The notes under the pieces were generated by a model that saw only the letters and a list, made by a program, of their open reading frames with translations, was not told the origin of the DNA and ran no database searches. The position numbers and the translations under genes are program-made. From positions 1 through 11,025 of the forward strand of contig JBIOWF010000347.1 of NCBI GenBank assembly GCA_044868295.1: DNA of 11,025 bases. Reading direction: 5' to 3'. Each line of letters starts with the position of its first letter. Position 1 is the stretch's first letter. Shown here one piece after another: positions 1-6,733 of this stretch. The stretch is from JBIOWF01 sp044868295. GTDB lineage: Bacteria > Actinomycetota > Actinomycetes > Streptosporangiales > Streptosporangiaceae.

Positions 1-41
1 CCGTGGAGGGGCACCCGCGAAAACGGCGGGAAAGGCGACCG

Positions 42-1577
42 ATGCCTGATCACATCCTCCAGATGCGGGGGATCACCAAGGAGTTTCCCGGAGTCCGGGC
101 ACTCGACGACGTCAATCTGCAGGTGGAGCGCGGGACCGTGCACGCCCTCGTGGGCGAGAACGGGGCCGGCAAGTCGACCCTGATGAAGGTGCTCAGCGGG
201 GTTTATCCGCACGGCACCTACGACGGGGAGATCCTCCTCGACTCGGCTCCCTGCGCTTTCAAGGGGCTGAGGCAGAGCGAAGCCGCGGGCATCGTCATCA
301 TCCACCAGGAGCTCGCCCTCGTTCCGGGGCTGTCCATCGCCGAGAACGTCTTCCTCGGCAACGAACGGGCCGGTCGCGGAGTGATCGACTGGCACGAGAC
401 CACGGTCGAGACCGTGCGGCTCATGGAGAAGGTCGGCCTGCGGGAGGACCCCGGCGCGCTGGTGAGAGGCATCGGCGTCGGCAAGCAGCAGCTCGTCGAG
501 ATCGCCAAGGCGCTGGCCAAGGACGTCAAGCTGCTCATCCTCGACGAGCCCACGGCGGCGCTCAACGAGGCGGACAGCGAGAACCTGCTGCAGCTCCTCC
601 GGGACCTGCGCGACCACGGGATCACCTCGATCCTCATCTCGCACAAGCTCAACGAGGTGATGGCGGTCGCCGACTCGATCACCATCCTGCGGGACGGAAG
701 GACCATCGAGACCCTTCGCGCCGGCGAGGGGGTGGACGAGGACCGCATCATCAAGGGCATGGTCGGGCGCGATCTCGACCACCGCTATCCGCCCCGCACC
801 CCCGAGATCGGCGACGTGCTCTTCGAGATCTCCGGCTGGAACGTCTTCCACCCGACCATGCCGGACCGGCAGGTCGTCCGCGACGCCGACCTCGTAGTAC
901 GGCGGGGCGAGATCGTCGGAGTCGCGGGCCTCATGGGGGCCGGCCGTACCGAGCTGGCGATGAGCGTCTTCGGCCACGCCTACGGCACGAAGATCACCGG
1001 CACGCTCCGCAAGGAAGGGCGGGAGCTCCACCTGTCCTCGGTGAGTGACGCGATCGCCGCGGGTCTGGCGTACGTCACGGAGGACCGTAAGGAGCTCGGT
1101 CTGCTCCTCGACGAGGACATCCGGCGCAACGTGACACTGGCCAACCTGGGCCGGGTGGCGAGCCGATCGGTGATCGACCTCAACAAGGAGATCGCCGAGG
1201 CGGAGGGCTACGTGAAGCGGTTGCGTATCAAGGCGCCCGGCGTCTTCGCCAAGACCGGCAACCTCAGCGGCGGCAACCAGCAGAAGGTCGTGCTGAGCAA
1301 GTGGATGTTCACCGATCCCGACGTGCTCATCCTGGACGAGCCCACGCGGGGGATCGACGTGGGCGCGAAGTACGAAATCTATTCGATCATCCAGCAGCTG
1401 GCCGCCGAGGGTAAGGGCGTGCTGCTGATCTCCTCCGAGCTGCCCGAACTTCTCGGCATGTGCGACCGGATCTACGTCATGAGCCAGGGCCGCGTCACGG
1501 GAGAGCTAGAACGAAATGAAGCGACACAGGAGGCCGTCATGAGGCTGATGACCAACACTGCGGCGGTGGCACGGTGA
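42..1577 (+). CDS. mmsA: Sugar ABC transporter, tandem ATP-binding protein (MmsA/GguA/XylG type)
   Basis: This 511-residue protein is the double ATPase that powers import of a monosaccharide; it sits on the cytoplasmic face of the MmsB permease encoded next. Domain 1 has Walker A GENGAGKST (38-46), Q-loop Gln89, the family's altered signature GVGKQQ (145-150), Walker B LLILDEP (164-170) and switch His201. Domain 2 has a degenerate P-loop GLMGAGRTE (296-304, Arg in place of Lys), a full LSGGNQQ signature (408-414) and Walker B LILDEP (429-434). This pairing is usual for the RbsA/MglA/XylG family, as is the length. I chose ATG 42 because the family N-terminus begins at that point and AAAGG (31-35) lies six bases upstream; an in-frame GTG at 3 would add 13 unusual residues. 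The matching binding protein is not in the window and probably lies upstream. The exact sugar cannot be read from the ATPase. Confidence 0.95.
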   Translation: MPDHILQMRGITKEFPGVRALDDVNLQVERGTVHALVGENGAGKSTLMKVLSGVYPHGTYDGEILLDSAPCAFKGLRQSEAAGIVIIHQELALVPGLSIAENVFLGNERAGRGVIDWHETTVETVRLMEKVGLREDPGALVRGIGVGKQQLVEIAKALAKDVKLLILDEPTAALNEADSENLLQLLRDLRDHGITSILISHKLNEVMAVADSITILRDGRTIETLRAGEGVDEDRIIKGMVGRDLDHRYPPRTPEIGDVLFEISGWNVFHPTMPDRQVVRDADLVVRRGEIVGVAGLMGAGRTELAMSVFGHAYGTKITGTLRKEGRELHLSSVSDAIAAGLAYVTEDRKELGLLLDEDIRRNVTLANLGRVASRSVIDLNKEIAEAEGYVKRLRIKAPGVFAKTGNLSGGNQQKVVLSKWMFTDPDVLILDEPTRGIDVGAKYEIYSIIQQLAAEGKGVLLISSELPELLGMCDRIYVMSQGRVTGELERNEATQEAVMRLMTNTAAVAR

Positions 1578-2785
1578 CCATCCTCGACAAGCAGCCGGCC
1601 ACCGCGCCCGCGACGCCCCCGGGGGCGACGTCCACGGGCCCGCGGCTGAGCGGCAACATGCGGCAGTACGGGATGATCTCGGCCCTGGTCGCGATCGTGG
1701 TGCTGTTCGAGATCCTCACTGACGGGATCCTGCTCAAACCGCTGAACGTCACCAACCTCATCATGCAGAACGGCTACGTGCTGGTGCTCGCCATCGGCAT
1801 GATGCTGGTGATCATCAACCGTCAGATCGACCTGTCCGTGGGTTCCGTGGCGGCCTTCGTCGGCGCCATCACCGGGGTGGCGATCGTCAACTGGAGCCTC
1901 CCGTGGCCGCTGGTCGTCGCGGTCGCGCTGCTGATGGGCGGGCTGATCGGGGCCTTCCAGGGATTCTGGGTCGCCTACGCCCGCATTCCGTCGTTCATCG
2001 TCACCCTCGGCGGCATGCTGCTGTTCCGCGGGCTGAGCATGGTGGTCCTGGAGGGGCAGTCGCTCGCCCCGTTCCCCACGGGCTTCCGCCAGCTCGGCTC
2101 GGGCTTCATCCCGGAGATCGGGGGAGGCGACCTGCACCTGCTGACGATCGTGCTGGGTCTCGCCGGAGCCGCCGTCATCGTCTGGAACGACTGGCGATCC
2201 CGCTCCCGGCGGCTCAGCTATGGCCTGAGCGTGCCGGACCTGCGCTGGTTCGCGCTCAAGGCCGTGGCCATCACGGCCGTCATCTGCGGCTTCGCCTGGA
2301 TCCTCGCCGTCTACCAGGGACTGCCGATCGTCGGCCTCCTGGTCATCGCCCTGACCGTCATCTACTCGTTCATCACGGCCAACACCGTCATGGGCCGGCA
2401 CATCTACGCGGTCGGCGGCAACGAGCGCGCGGCCGAGCTGTCGGGCATCGCGACGAAGAAGACCACCTTCTGGGTGTTCGTCAACATGGGCATGCTGGCG
2501 GCCCTCGCCGGGCTGCTCTTCGCGGCCAGGTTGAACGCGGCCACTCCCAAGGCCGGCGTCAACTTCGAGCTCGACGCGATCGCCGCCGCGTTCATCGGCG
2601 GCGCGTCCGCGTCGGGTGGCGTGGGCACGGTCGTGGGGGCCATCGTCGGTGGCCTGGTGATGGGCGTCATGAACAACGGCATGTCGCTGCTCGGCCTCGG
2701 CGTCGACTGGCAGCAGGCCATCAAGGGCGGAGTCCTGATGCTCGCGGTGGCCTTCGACGTCTACAACAAGAACAAGTCGAAGTAA
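1574..2785 (+). CDS. mmsB: Sugar ABC transporter permease (MmsB/GguB/XylH type)
   Basis: This 403-residue integral membrane protein should form the channel for the sugar handled by MmsA. After a Pro/Thr-rich cytoplasmic N-terminus (about 1-28), roughly ten hydrophobic segments follow. The permease signature IDLSVGS is at 85-91 and PSFIVTLGGMLLFRG at about 139-153; the C-terminal block FELDAIAAAFIGG...GGVGTVVGA lies near 330-355. Length is close to E. coli XylH (393). The residues before the signature read INRQ, where many relatives have a Gly-rich turn; I would not build on this. The GTG start overlaps the mmsA stop in GTGA (1574-1577), so translation is probably coupled. The gene ends just before a hairpin terminator, which closes this transport unit. 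It is a useful in-window control for the damaged YjfF permease downstream, which lacks the same signature. Confidence 0.94.
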   Translation: MTILDKQPATAPATPPGATSTGPRLSGNMRQYGMISALVAIVVLFEILTDGILLKPLNVTNLIMQNGYVLVLAIGMMLVIINRQIDLSVGSVAAFVGAITGVAIVNWSLPWPLVVAVALLMGGLIGAFQGFWVAYARIPSFIVTLGGMLLFRGLSMVVLEGQSLAPFPTGFRQLGSGFIPEIGGGDLHLLTIVLGLAGAAVIVWNDWRSRSRRLSYGLSVPDLRWFALKAVAITAVICGFAWILAVYQGLPIVGLLVIALTVIYSFITANTVMGRHIYAVGGNERAAELSGIATKKTTFWVFVNMGMLAALAGLLFAARLNAATPKAGVNFELDAIAAAFIGGASASGGVGTVVGAIVGGLVMGVMNNGMSLLGLGVDWQQAIKGGVLMLAVAFDVYNKNKSK

Positions 2786-2790
2786 GGAAC

Positions 2791-2831
2791 AGGTGAGCCG
2801 GTGACGGCTCACCTCTTCCGGCCCTGTTTTG
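2791..2831 (+). terminator. Hairpin terminator after mmsB
   Basis: A perfect 10-bp stem, AGGTGAGCCG (2791-2800) and CGGCTCACCT (2805-2814), closes a GTGA loop. It begins five bases after the mmsB stop codon. A short T-run (TTTT, 2827-2830) follows only after 12 more bases, so this is not a textbook U-tract terminator, but such hairpins are common in high-GC actinomycetes. A weaker alternative pairing, AACAGG (2788-2793) with CCTGTT (2823-2828), would compete for the left base of the stem. I infer that it ends mmsAB transcription and separates it from araD. Confidence 0.75.
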
Positions 2832-2851
2832 TTAGCGCAATCACAAACAAA
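2828..2851. promoter_or_regulatory. Probable LacI-family operator upstream of araD
   Basis: A 24-bp imperfect palindrome has arms TTTGTTAGCG (2828-2837) and CACAAACAAA (2842-2851) around CAAT; 8 of 10 arm positions pair. The left half, TTGTTAGCGC, matches the half-site of the TGTTAGCGCTAACA-type operators used by many LacI/GalR sugar regulators. It lies 13 bases before the araD ATG, where a bound repressor would block the promoter. No regulator gene is present in the window, so the assignment rests on the sequence and its position. Confidence 0.55.
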
Positions 2852-2854
2852 TGC

Positions 2855-2860
2855 TAGGTT
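2855..2860 (+). promoter_or_regulatory. Possible -10 element for a near-leaderless araD transcript
   Basis: TAGGTT fits the actinobacterial TANNNT -10 pattern and ends four bases before the araD ATG at 2865. If used, transcription would start at or just after the start codon, making the mRNA leaderless or nearly so. The candidate -35, TTAGCG at 2832-2837 with a 17-bp spacer, is poor and lies inside the operator palindrome. The AGG within the same hexamer could instead be a weak ribosome-binding site. The spacing is slightly short for a standard leaderless start. Confidence 0.3.
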
Positions 2861-2864
2861 GAAC

Positions 2865-3512
2865 ATGATCGAACTTCGACAGGAACTCGCCGACCTGCAC
2901 CGCATGCTCGTCACGTCCGAGCTCGTGGTGTGGACGGCCGGGAACGTGTCCGCCCGCGTCCCGGGCGAGGACCTTCTGTTGATCAAGCCGAGCGGCGTGC
3001 CGTACGAGGACCTGACGCCCGAGTCGATGGTCCTGTGCGACCTGTACGGCAAGCCGGTCGAGGACGACGGGCTCAAGCCGTCGAGTGACGTCTACGCGCA
3101 CGCCTACGTCTACCGCCACCGGCCAGACGTCGCCGGTGTGGTGCACACCCACTCGACGTACGCGACGGCGTGGGCGGCGCGGGCCGAGCCCATCCCGTGC
3201 GTGCTCACCGCCATGGCCGACGAGTTCGGCGGCGAGATCCCGGTCGGGCCGTTCGCGCTGATCGGCGGCGACGACATCGGCCGGGGCATCGTGGAAACCC
3301 TCGAAGGCCACCGCTCGCCCGCCGTGCTCATGCGCAGTCACGGTGTCTTCACGATCGGCGGCTCGGCCCGGTCCGCCGTGAAGGCGGCGGTGATGTGCGA
3401 GGACGTGGCCCGCACCGTCCACATGGCCCGCCAGCTCGGCCAGCCGGTCGCCATTCCGGCCGGAGCCGTCGACCAGCTCTACGACCGGTACCGGAACGTC
3501 TACGGACAGTGA
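2865..3512 (+). CDS. araD: L-ribulose-5-phosphate 4-epimerase (AraD-type, class II aldolase fold)
   Basis: This 215-residue cytoplasmic enzyme should convert L-ribulose 5-phosphate to D-xylulose 5-phosphate, the last step that feeds L-arabinose into the pentose phosphate pathway. Visible blocks are AGNVSAR (25-31), KPSG (41-44), KPSSD (71-75), the HTHS zinc ligands His94 and His96, and SHG with the third ligand His159. Three features favour epimerase over fuculose-phosphate aldolase: Asp75 where the aldolase has catalytic Glu, Asp119 in the position of AraD Asp120, and a C-terminal YGQ with Tyr213 matching AraD Tyr229. E. coli AraD is 231 residues. I chose ATG 2865; an upstream in-frame TTG at 2829 would run through the operator. 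The UlaF/SgbE ascorbate-pathway epimerases cannot be fully excluded. The gene lies 25 bp upstream of the broken transporter genes and was probably their operon leader. Confidence 0.88.
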   Translation: MIELRQELADLHRMLVTSELVVWTAGNVSARVPGEDLLLIKPSGVPYEDLTPESMVLCDLYGKPVEDDGLKPSSDVYAHAYVYRHRPDVAGVVHTHSTYATAWAARAEPIPCVLTAMADEFGGEIPVGPFALIGGDDIGRGIVETLEGHRSPAVLMRSHGVFTIGGSARSAVKAAVMCEDVARTVHMARQLGQPVAIPAGAVDQLYDRYRNVYGQ

Positions 3513-3537
3513 CACCCCCCACAGCACAGGAGTACGC

Positions 3538-4200
3538 ATGTTCAAGAAGTTGACCACGGCCGTGGCCGTCGGCTTACTCGGCTCCGTCCTGGCCGCCTGC
3601 GGCGGTGGTGGCGGCACGAGCGCGAGTGGCGGCAGCGGCTCGGGCAAGCTCACCCTCGGCTTCTCGTAGGTCGGCTCCGAGAGCGGCTGGCGCGCCGCGA
3701 ACACCGCGTCGATCCAGGAGTCGGCGAAGACCGCCGGCCTCGACCTGAAGTTCTCCGACGCCCAGCAGAAGCAGGAGAACCAGATCGCCGCCATCCGCTC
3801 GTACATCCAGCAGAAGGTGAACGTCATCGCCTTCTCCCCGGTGGTCGTGACCGGATGGGACGCCGTGCTGAAGGAGGCGCAGACCGCCAAGATCCCGGTC
3901 GTGCTGACCGACCGCGCCGTCGACTCCGACCCCTCGCTGTACGTGTCGTTCATCGGCTCCGACTTCGTCAAGGAGGGCGAGGAGATCGGCAAGTGGGTCG
4001 TCGACCAGTACAAGGACGCGACCGGCCCGGTGAACATCGTGCAGCTGGAAGGAACGGTCGGCTCCGCTCCGGCGATCGACCGGAAGAAGGGCTTCGAGGA
4101 CGTCATCAAGTCCAACCCGAACCTGAAGGTGATCGCCTCGTAGAGCGGCGACTTCACCCGCGCCAAGGGCAAGGAGGTCATGCAGGCGATCCTGAAGGCA
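3538..4200 (+). pseudogene. Broken sugar-binding lipoprotein of the YtfQ type (two TAG codons, 3' end lost)
   Basis: This is the remains of a periplasmic-type sugar-binding lipoprotein close to E. coli YtfQ (galactofuranose) and the arabinose-binding members of that family. It starts well: AGGAG (3528-3532) five bases before ATG 3538, a signal peptide, and lipobox LAAC with Cys21 followed by a Gly/Ser linker. In-frame TAG codons stand at 3667-3669 (codon 44) and 4141-4143 (codon 202). Each replaces the Gln of a family motif: FSQVGSESGW reads FS-stop-VGSESGW, and SQSGDFTR reads S-stop-SGDFTR. Both look like a single C-to-T change in CAG. Between and after the stops the protein is well kept, including APAIDRKKGFEDVIKSNPN. 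Homology ends at codon 221, where the sequence jumps into a permease gene; about 120 C-terminal residues are missing. The product would be a 43-residue lipopeptide. Confidence 0.9.
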
Positions 4201-4203
4201 CGT
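4194..4203. other. Deletion junction between binding-protein and permease fragments
   Basis: The binding-protein frame reads ...MQAILKA up to base 4200. From 4197 the third frame reads GTSLTGGRF, an internal block of a YtfT-type permease. The shared bases GGCA (4197-4200) fit both genes, so the break probably occurred within this short identity. By comparison with the usual gene order, what is missing is the 3' third of the binding-protein gene, a ~1.5-kb ATPase gene and ~245 codons of permease, about 2.6 kb in total. That size is an estimate from family lengths. The old frame meets TGA at 4228-4230. Confidence 0.8.
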
Positions 4204-4460
4204 CGCTCACCGGCGGCCGGTTCTCGCTGAGCGGCACGGTGCTCGGCGCGCTGATCATCCAGACGCTGTCCACCACGATCTACACCACCGGCGTCCCGCC
4301 GCAGACGACTCTCGTCTTCAAGGCGATCGTGGTGACGATCGTCTGCCTCATCCAGTCGCCGGCCTTCCGCGCCAAGGTCTTCCGGCGCCGCTCCACGCTC
4401 CCGCCCGCTCCGCCTCCCCCGCCCGTGGCGGCACCGGCAGACCTGGAGGTCTCCGCATGA
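4197..4460 (+). pseudogene. 3' remnant of a YtfT-type sugar ABC permease
   Basis: Only the last ~87 codons of a membrane permease remain, without a start codon or the first eight or so membrane segments. The fragment opens with GTSLTGGRFSLSGTVLGA, then IYTTGVPPQ and a last hydrophobic segment near VFKAIVVTIVCLIQSP, as in the C-terminus of E. coli YtfT (341 residues). It ends in a proline-rich tail that runs into the yjfF start through an ATGA overlap (4457-4460). That overlap is a relic of an intact operon in which the two permeases were translationally coupled. The frame differs from that of the binding-protein fragment, so no fusion protein can be made. The remnant is well preserved, which suggests the deletion is not old. 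Confidence 0.85.
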
Positions 4461-5305
4461 CCACCCTGCTCGCGAACGGGAACCGCCTCGGCGTCCGGCG
4501 TGAGTACCTGCCGGTCCTGGTGACGCTCGGCCTGTTCCTCGCGCTCTTCGCGACCGGCTCGATCCTCTACCCGGCGTTCGGGTCCGGCCAGGTCTTCCTC
4601 GACCTGTTCATCGACAACGGCTTCCCGCTCGTGCTCGTGGTCGGCGCCGGCCTCGGGTTCCTGATGGGATACGTCATCCACCACTTCGAGATCCAGCCGT
4701 TCATCGCGACGCTGGCCGGGATATTCCTCGCCCGGGGCCTGTGCTTCGTGATCAGCATCGACCAGATCTCGGTCAAGAACCCGTTCTTCACCGAATGGGC
4801 GCATACCCCGATCATGCTCCCGGCGGACATGCACCTCATGCCGAGCGCGGTCATCGCGATGGCCGTACTCGCCGCGGCGTTCTGGTCGCTCCACTACACG
4901 CGGTTCGGGCGGTCCGTCTACGCCATCGGCGGCAACCCGCAGTCCGCGCTGCTGATGGGCCTCCCGGTCGCCCGGACCAGGATCGGCGCCTACATGGTCA
5001 GCGGCACCTGCTCCGCCCTCGGCGGTGTGCTCTTCGCCTTCTACACGATCTCCGCGAGCGGCCTGCACGCGGTGGGCATGGAACTGGACGCCATCGCCGC
5101 GGTGGTGATCGGCGGCACACTGCTCACCGGCGGCTCCGGCTATGTGGTGGGCACGGTTCTGGGCGCCCTGCTCCTGGGTGCCATCCAGACCGTCATCCGG
5201 TTCCAGGGAACGCTCAGCTCCTGGTGGACGCGGATCGCGATCGGCGCGCTGCTGTTCGCCTTCATCCTGCTGCAGCGCACGATCGGAGCCCGCAAGAAGC
5301 GCTGA
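4457..5305 (+). CDS. yjfF: YjfF-type sugar ABC permease with an internal in-frame deletion
   Basis: This is the second permease of the YtfQRT-YjfF uptake system, 282 residues against about 331 in E. coli YjfF. The N-terminus to FIDNGF (51-56) and everything from PLVLVVGAGLGFLMG (57-71) onward align well, including FIATLAGIFLARG (82-94), VYAIGGNPQSA, ELDAIAAVVIGGTLLTGGSG and the C-terminal GTLSSWWTRIAIGALL. Between Phe56 and Pro57 (near base 4624) about 47 residues that relatives carry are absent. They include two membrane segments and the IDLSVGS signature, which MmsB in this window keeps. The reading frame is intact but the topology is not. With the ATPase, binding protein and partner permease gone, I judge it non-functional. 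It could fairly be marked a pseudogene. Its promoter would be shared with araD. Confidence 0.85.
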   Translation: MTTLLANGNRLGVRREYLPVLVTLGLFLALFATGSILYPAFGSGQVFLDLFIDNGFPLVLVVGAGLGFLMGYVIHHFEIQPFIATLAGIFLARGLCFVISIDQISVKNPFFTEWAHTPIMLPADMHLMPSAVIAMAVLAAAFWSLHYTRFGRSVYAIGGNPQSALLMGLPVARTRIGAYMVSGTCSALGGVLFAFYTISASGLHAVGMELDAIAAVVIGGTLLTGGSGYVVGTVLGALLLGAIQTVIRFQGTLSSWWTRIAIGALLFAFILLQRTIGARKKR

Positions 5306-5309
5306 CCGA

Positions 5310-5361
5310 GCCTGTCGGCGATCTCGGAAAACGGGCTGCCCCGGCCTGTCGGCGATCTCGG
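5310..5361. repeat. Duplicated 18-mer in the convergent intergenic region
   Basis: GCCTGTCGGCGATCTCGG occurs exactly at 5310-5327 and again at 5344-5361, a 34-bp period. A third, degenerate copy (CCTATCGGCGA) sits at 5386-5396 across the stop codon of the MFS gene. The repeats nearly fill the 81-bp gap between yjfF and the convergent MFS gene. Their function is unknown. They may be a relic of local tandem duplication or part of a bidirectional terminator. Confidence 0.75.
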
Positions 5362-5366
5362 CAGCC
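5334..5366. terminator. Possible bidirectional terminator hairpin between convergent genes
   Basis: GGCTGCC (5334-5340) pairs perfectly with GGCAGCC (5360-5366) across a 19-base loop that contains most of the second 18-mer repeat. No T-run follows on either strand. The position between two converging operons makes a terminator plausible, but the stem is short and the loop long. Confidence 0.3.
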
Positions 5367-5386
5367 TGGCTGCTCCGCGCCGGGTC

Positions 5387-6733
5387 CTATCGGCGAGACG
5401 CCTGGCGACGCCGACGCCCGCCCTGCGTGGTGGCGGATGGCGCGCAGACCGGTCGCGTCTCGCCGTCGGACGGCCACATGACCGGTTTCGGCGCGATCAT
5501 CAGGCCGAACGCGCTGACCGCGAGCGCCGCCACGACGTACAGCGAGATCGCGATCGTGCTGCCGAACCGGTTGAGCAGGACGACGGAGACGATCGGCGCG
5601 ATGGCCCCGCTGACCACTCCGGCCAGTTGCGAGGCCAGCGACGTGCCGCTGTAGCGGACCCTGGCGGTGAACATCTCGGCGAAGAACGCGGCCTGCGGGC
5701 CCCACATCGCCGCGTGCGTGAGCAGCGCCACGCTGACGGCGAGCGCGATGACGGGGAACGATCCGGTGTCCAGGAGCGGGAAGAAGGCGAAGATCCAGAC
5801 GGCCGCGCCGATCACACCCGCGAGATAGACAGGGCGTCGCCCGATCCGGTCGGAGAGCGCGCCGAAAAGCGGGATCAGCAGCAACTGGGCGGCCGAGGCG
5901 ATGAAAACGGCGTTCACGCCGACGTCTCGTGTCATGCCGACGGGGCCCGTGAGGTAGGTGAGCAGGTAAAGCGTGAAGACGTAGAAGGCGATGTCCACGC
6001 CGACCCGGGCGCAGAATATGGAGCAGAGCGCGCGCGGGTGGGTCCGGACCACCTCAAGCAGCGGAATCCGCGGCTGCGTCCGGGCCGGGCTTTCGGTGAA
6101 AAGCGGCGACTCCGCCATGGTCATCCGGATCCAGAGCCCCACCAGCGCGAGCACCCCGGACAACAGGAACGGCAGCCGCCAGCCCCAGATCATGAAGGCG
6201 GAGTCGGACAGCAGCAGATCGCCCAGCCCGAGCGCGCCCGCGGCGAGCAGGCTGCCGGCGGGCACGCCGACCTGCGGCCAACTGGCGCTCAACCCGCGCC
6301 GGCCGGGATCGCCGTGCTCGATCGCCATGAGCACCGCACCGCTCCACTCGCCGCCCAGGCTGAGCCCCTGCACGAAACGCAGCACGACCAGCAGCACCGG
6401 CGCGGCCACACCCATGCTGGCGTAGGTCGGGAGCAGGCCGATCAGGAACGTCCCCATGCCCATCAGGAGCAGGGTGACCGCGAGCACGTTCTTGCGGCCC
6501 ACTCGATCGCCGAAGTGCCCGAACAGCACCGCGCCGATCGGGCGGGCGATGAATCCGACCCCGTAGGTCGCGAAGGCGAGCATCGTCCCGGCCAGCGGCT
6601 CGGCCTCGGGAAAGAACGCGGATCCGAAGACAAGGGCGGCGGCGGTGCCGTACAGGAAGAAGTCGTACCACTCCAGGGACGTGCCGAGCAGGGTCGCGAC
6701 GATCACTCGGCGCGGCTGGCGTCCGGCCATCAT
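5387..6733 (-). CDS. MFS transporter, metabolite:H+ symporter (MHS) family
   Basis: This 448-residue, twelve-segment inner-membrane protein belongs to the MHS group of the major facilitator superfamily, which includes the shikimate, 2-oxoglutarate and proline/betaine symporters ShiA, KgtP and ProP. Diagnostic blocks are SLEWYDFFLYG (19-29), FIARPIGAVLFGHFGDRVGRK (61-81, with MFS motif A), RFVQGLSLGGEWSGA (119-133), WGWRLPFLLSG (183-193) and the second-half motif GALSDRIGRRP near 290. The C-terminus ends in an Arg-rich cytoplasmic tail. I chose ATG 6733 because it overlaps the stop of the binding-protein gene in ATGA (6730-6733) and has AAGGA a few bases upstream; ATG 6730 is an alternative. 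It is the last gene of the operon and the only one ending in TAG. The substrate cannot be told from sequence; an organic or amino acid would suit its partners. Confidence 0.92.
   Translation of the reverse strand: MMAGRQPRRVIVATLLGTSLEWYDFFLYGTAAALVFGSAFFPEAEPLAGTMLAFATYGVGFIARPIGAVLFGHFGDRVGRKNVLAVTLLLMGMGTFLIGLLPTYASMGVAAPVLLVVLRFVQGLSLGGEWSGAVLMAIEHGDPGRRGLSASWPQVGVPAGSLLAAGALGLGDLLLSDSAFMIWGWRLPFLLSGVLALVGLWIRMTMAESPLFTESPARTQPRIPLLEVVRTHPRALCSIFCARVGVDIAFYVFTLYLLTYLTGPVGMTRDVGVNAVFIASAAQLLLIPLFGALSDRIGRRPVYLAGVIGAAVWIFAFFPLLDTGSFPVIALAVSVALLTHAAMWGPQAAFFAEMFTARVRYSGTSLASQLAGVVSGAIAPIVSVVLLNRFGSTIAISLYVVAALAVSAFGLMIAPKPVMWPSDGETRPVCAPSATTQGGRRRRQASRR

Noticed and set aside
3..41. GTG at position 3 as the start of mmsA
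   Set aside because: It adds 13 basic residues not seen in the family, and ATG 42 has a ribosome-binding site and matches the usual N-terminus.
1472..3076. Long open frame on the - strand opposite mmsB
   Set aside because: Its composition (long runs of Asp, Glu, His, Arg, Gln) is typical of the antisense of a GC-rich gene, and it covers the mmsA end, mmsB, the terminator and the araD start. The same applies to the long + strand frames opposite the MFS and GlnX-like genes (5627-7033, 7862-9415).
2865..3512. L-fuculose-phosphate aldolase
   Set aside because: Asp75 replaces the catalytic Glu of the aldolase, and Asp119 plus the C-terminal Tyr-Gly-Gln match the 4-epimerase.
3667..4143. TAG read as Gln (recoding or suppression) so that the binding protein is full length
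   Set aside because: Even with both TAG codons read through, the frame jumps into a permease fragment at 4197 and stops at 4228, so no complete binding protein could be made. A pseudogene explains everything more simply.
4197..4460. A new small membrane protein beginning in the permease remnant
   Set aside because: The frame has no suitable start codon or ribosome site in the conserved part, and the residues match the permease C-terminus directly.
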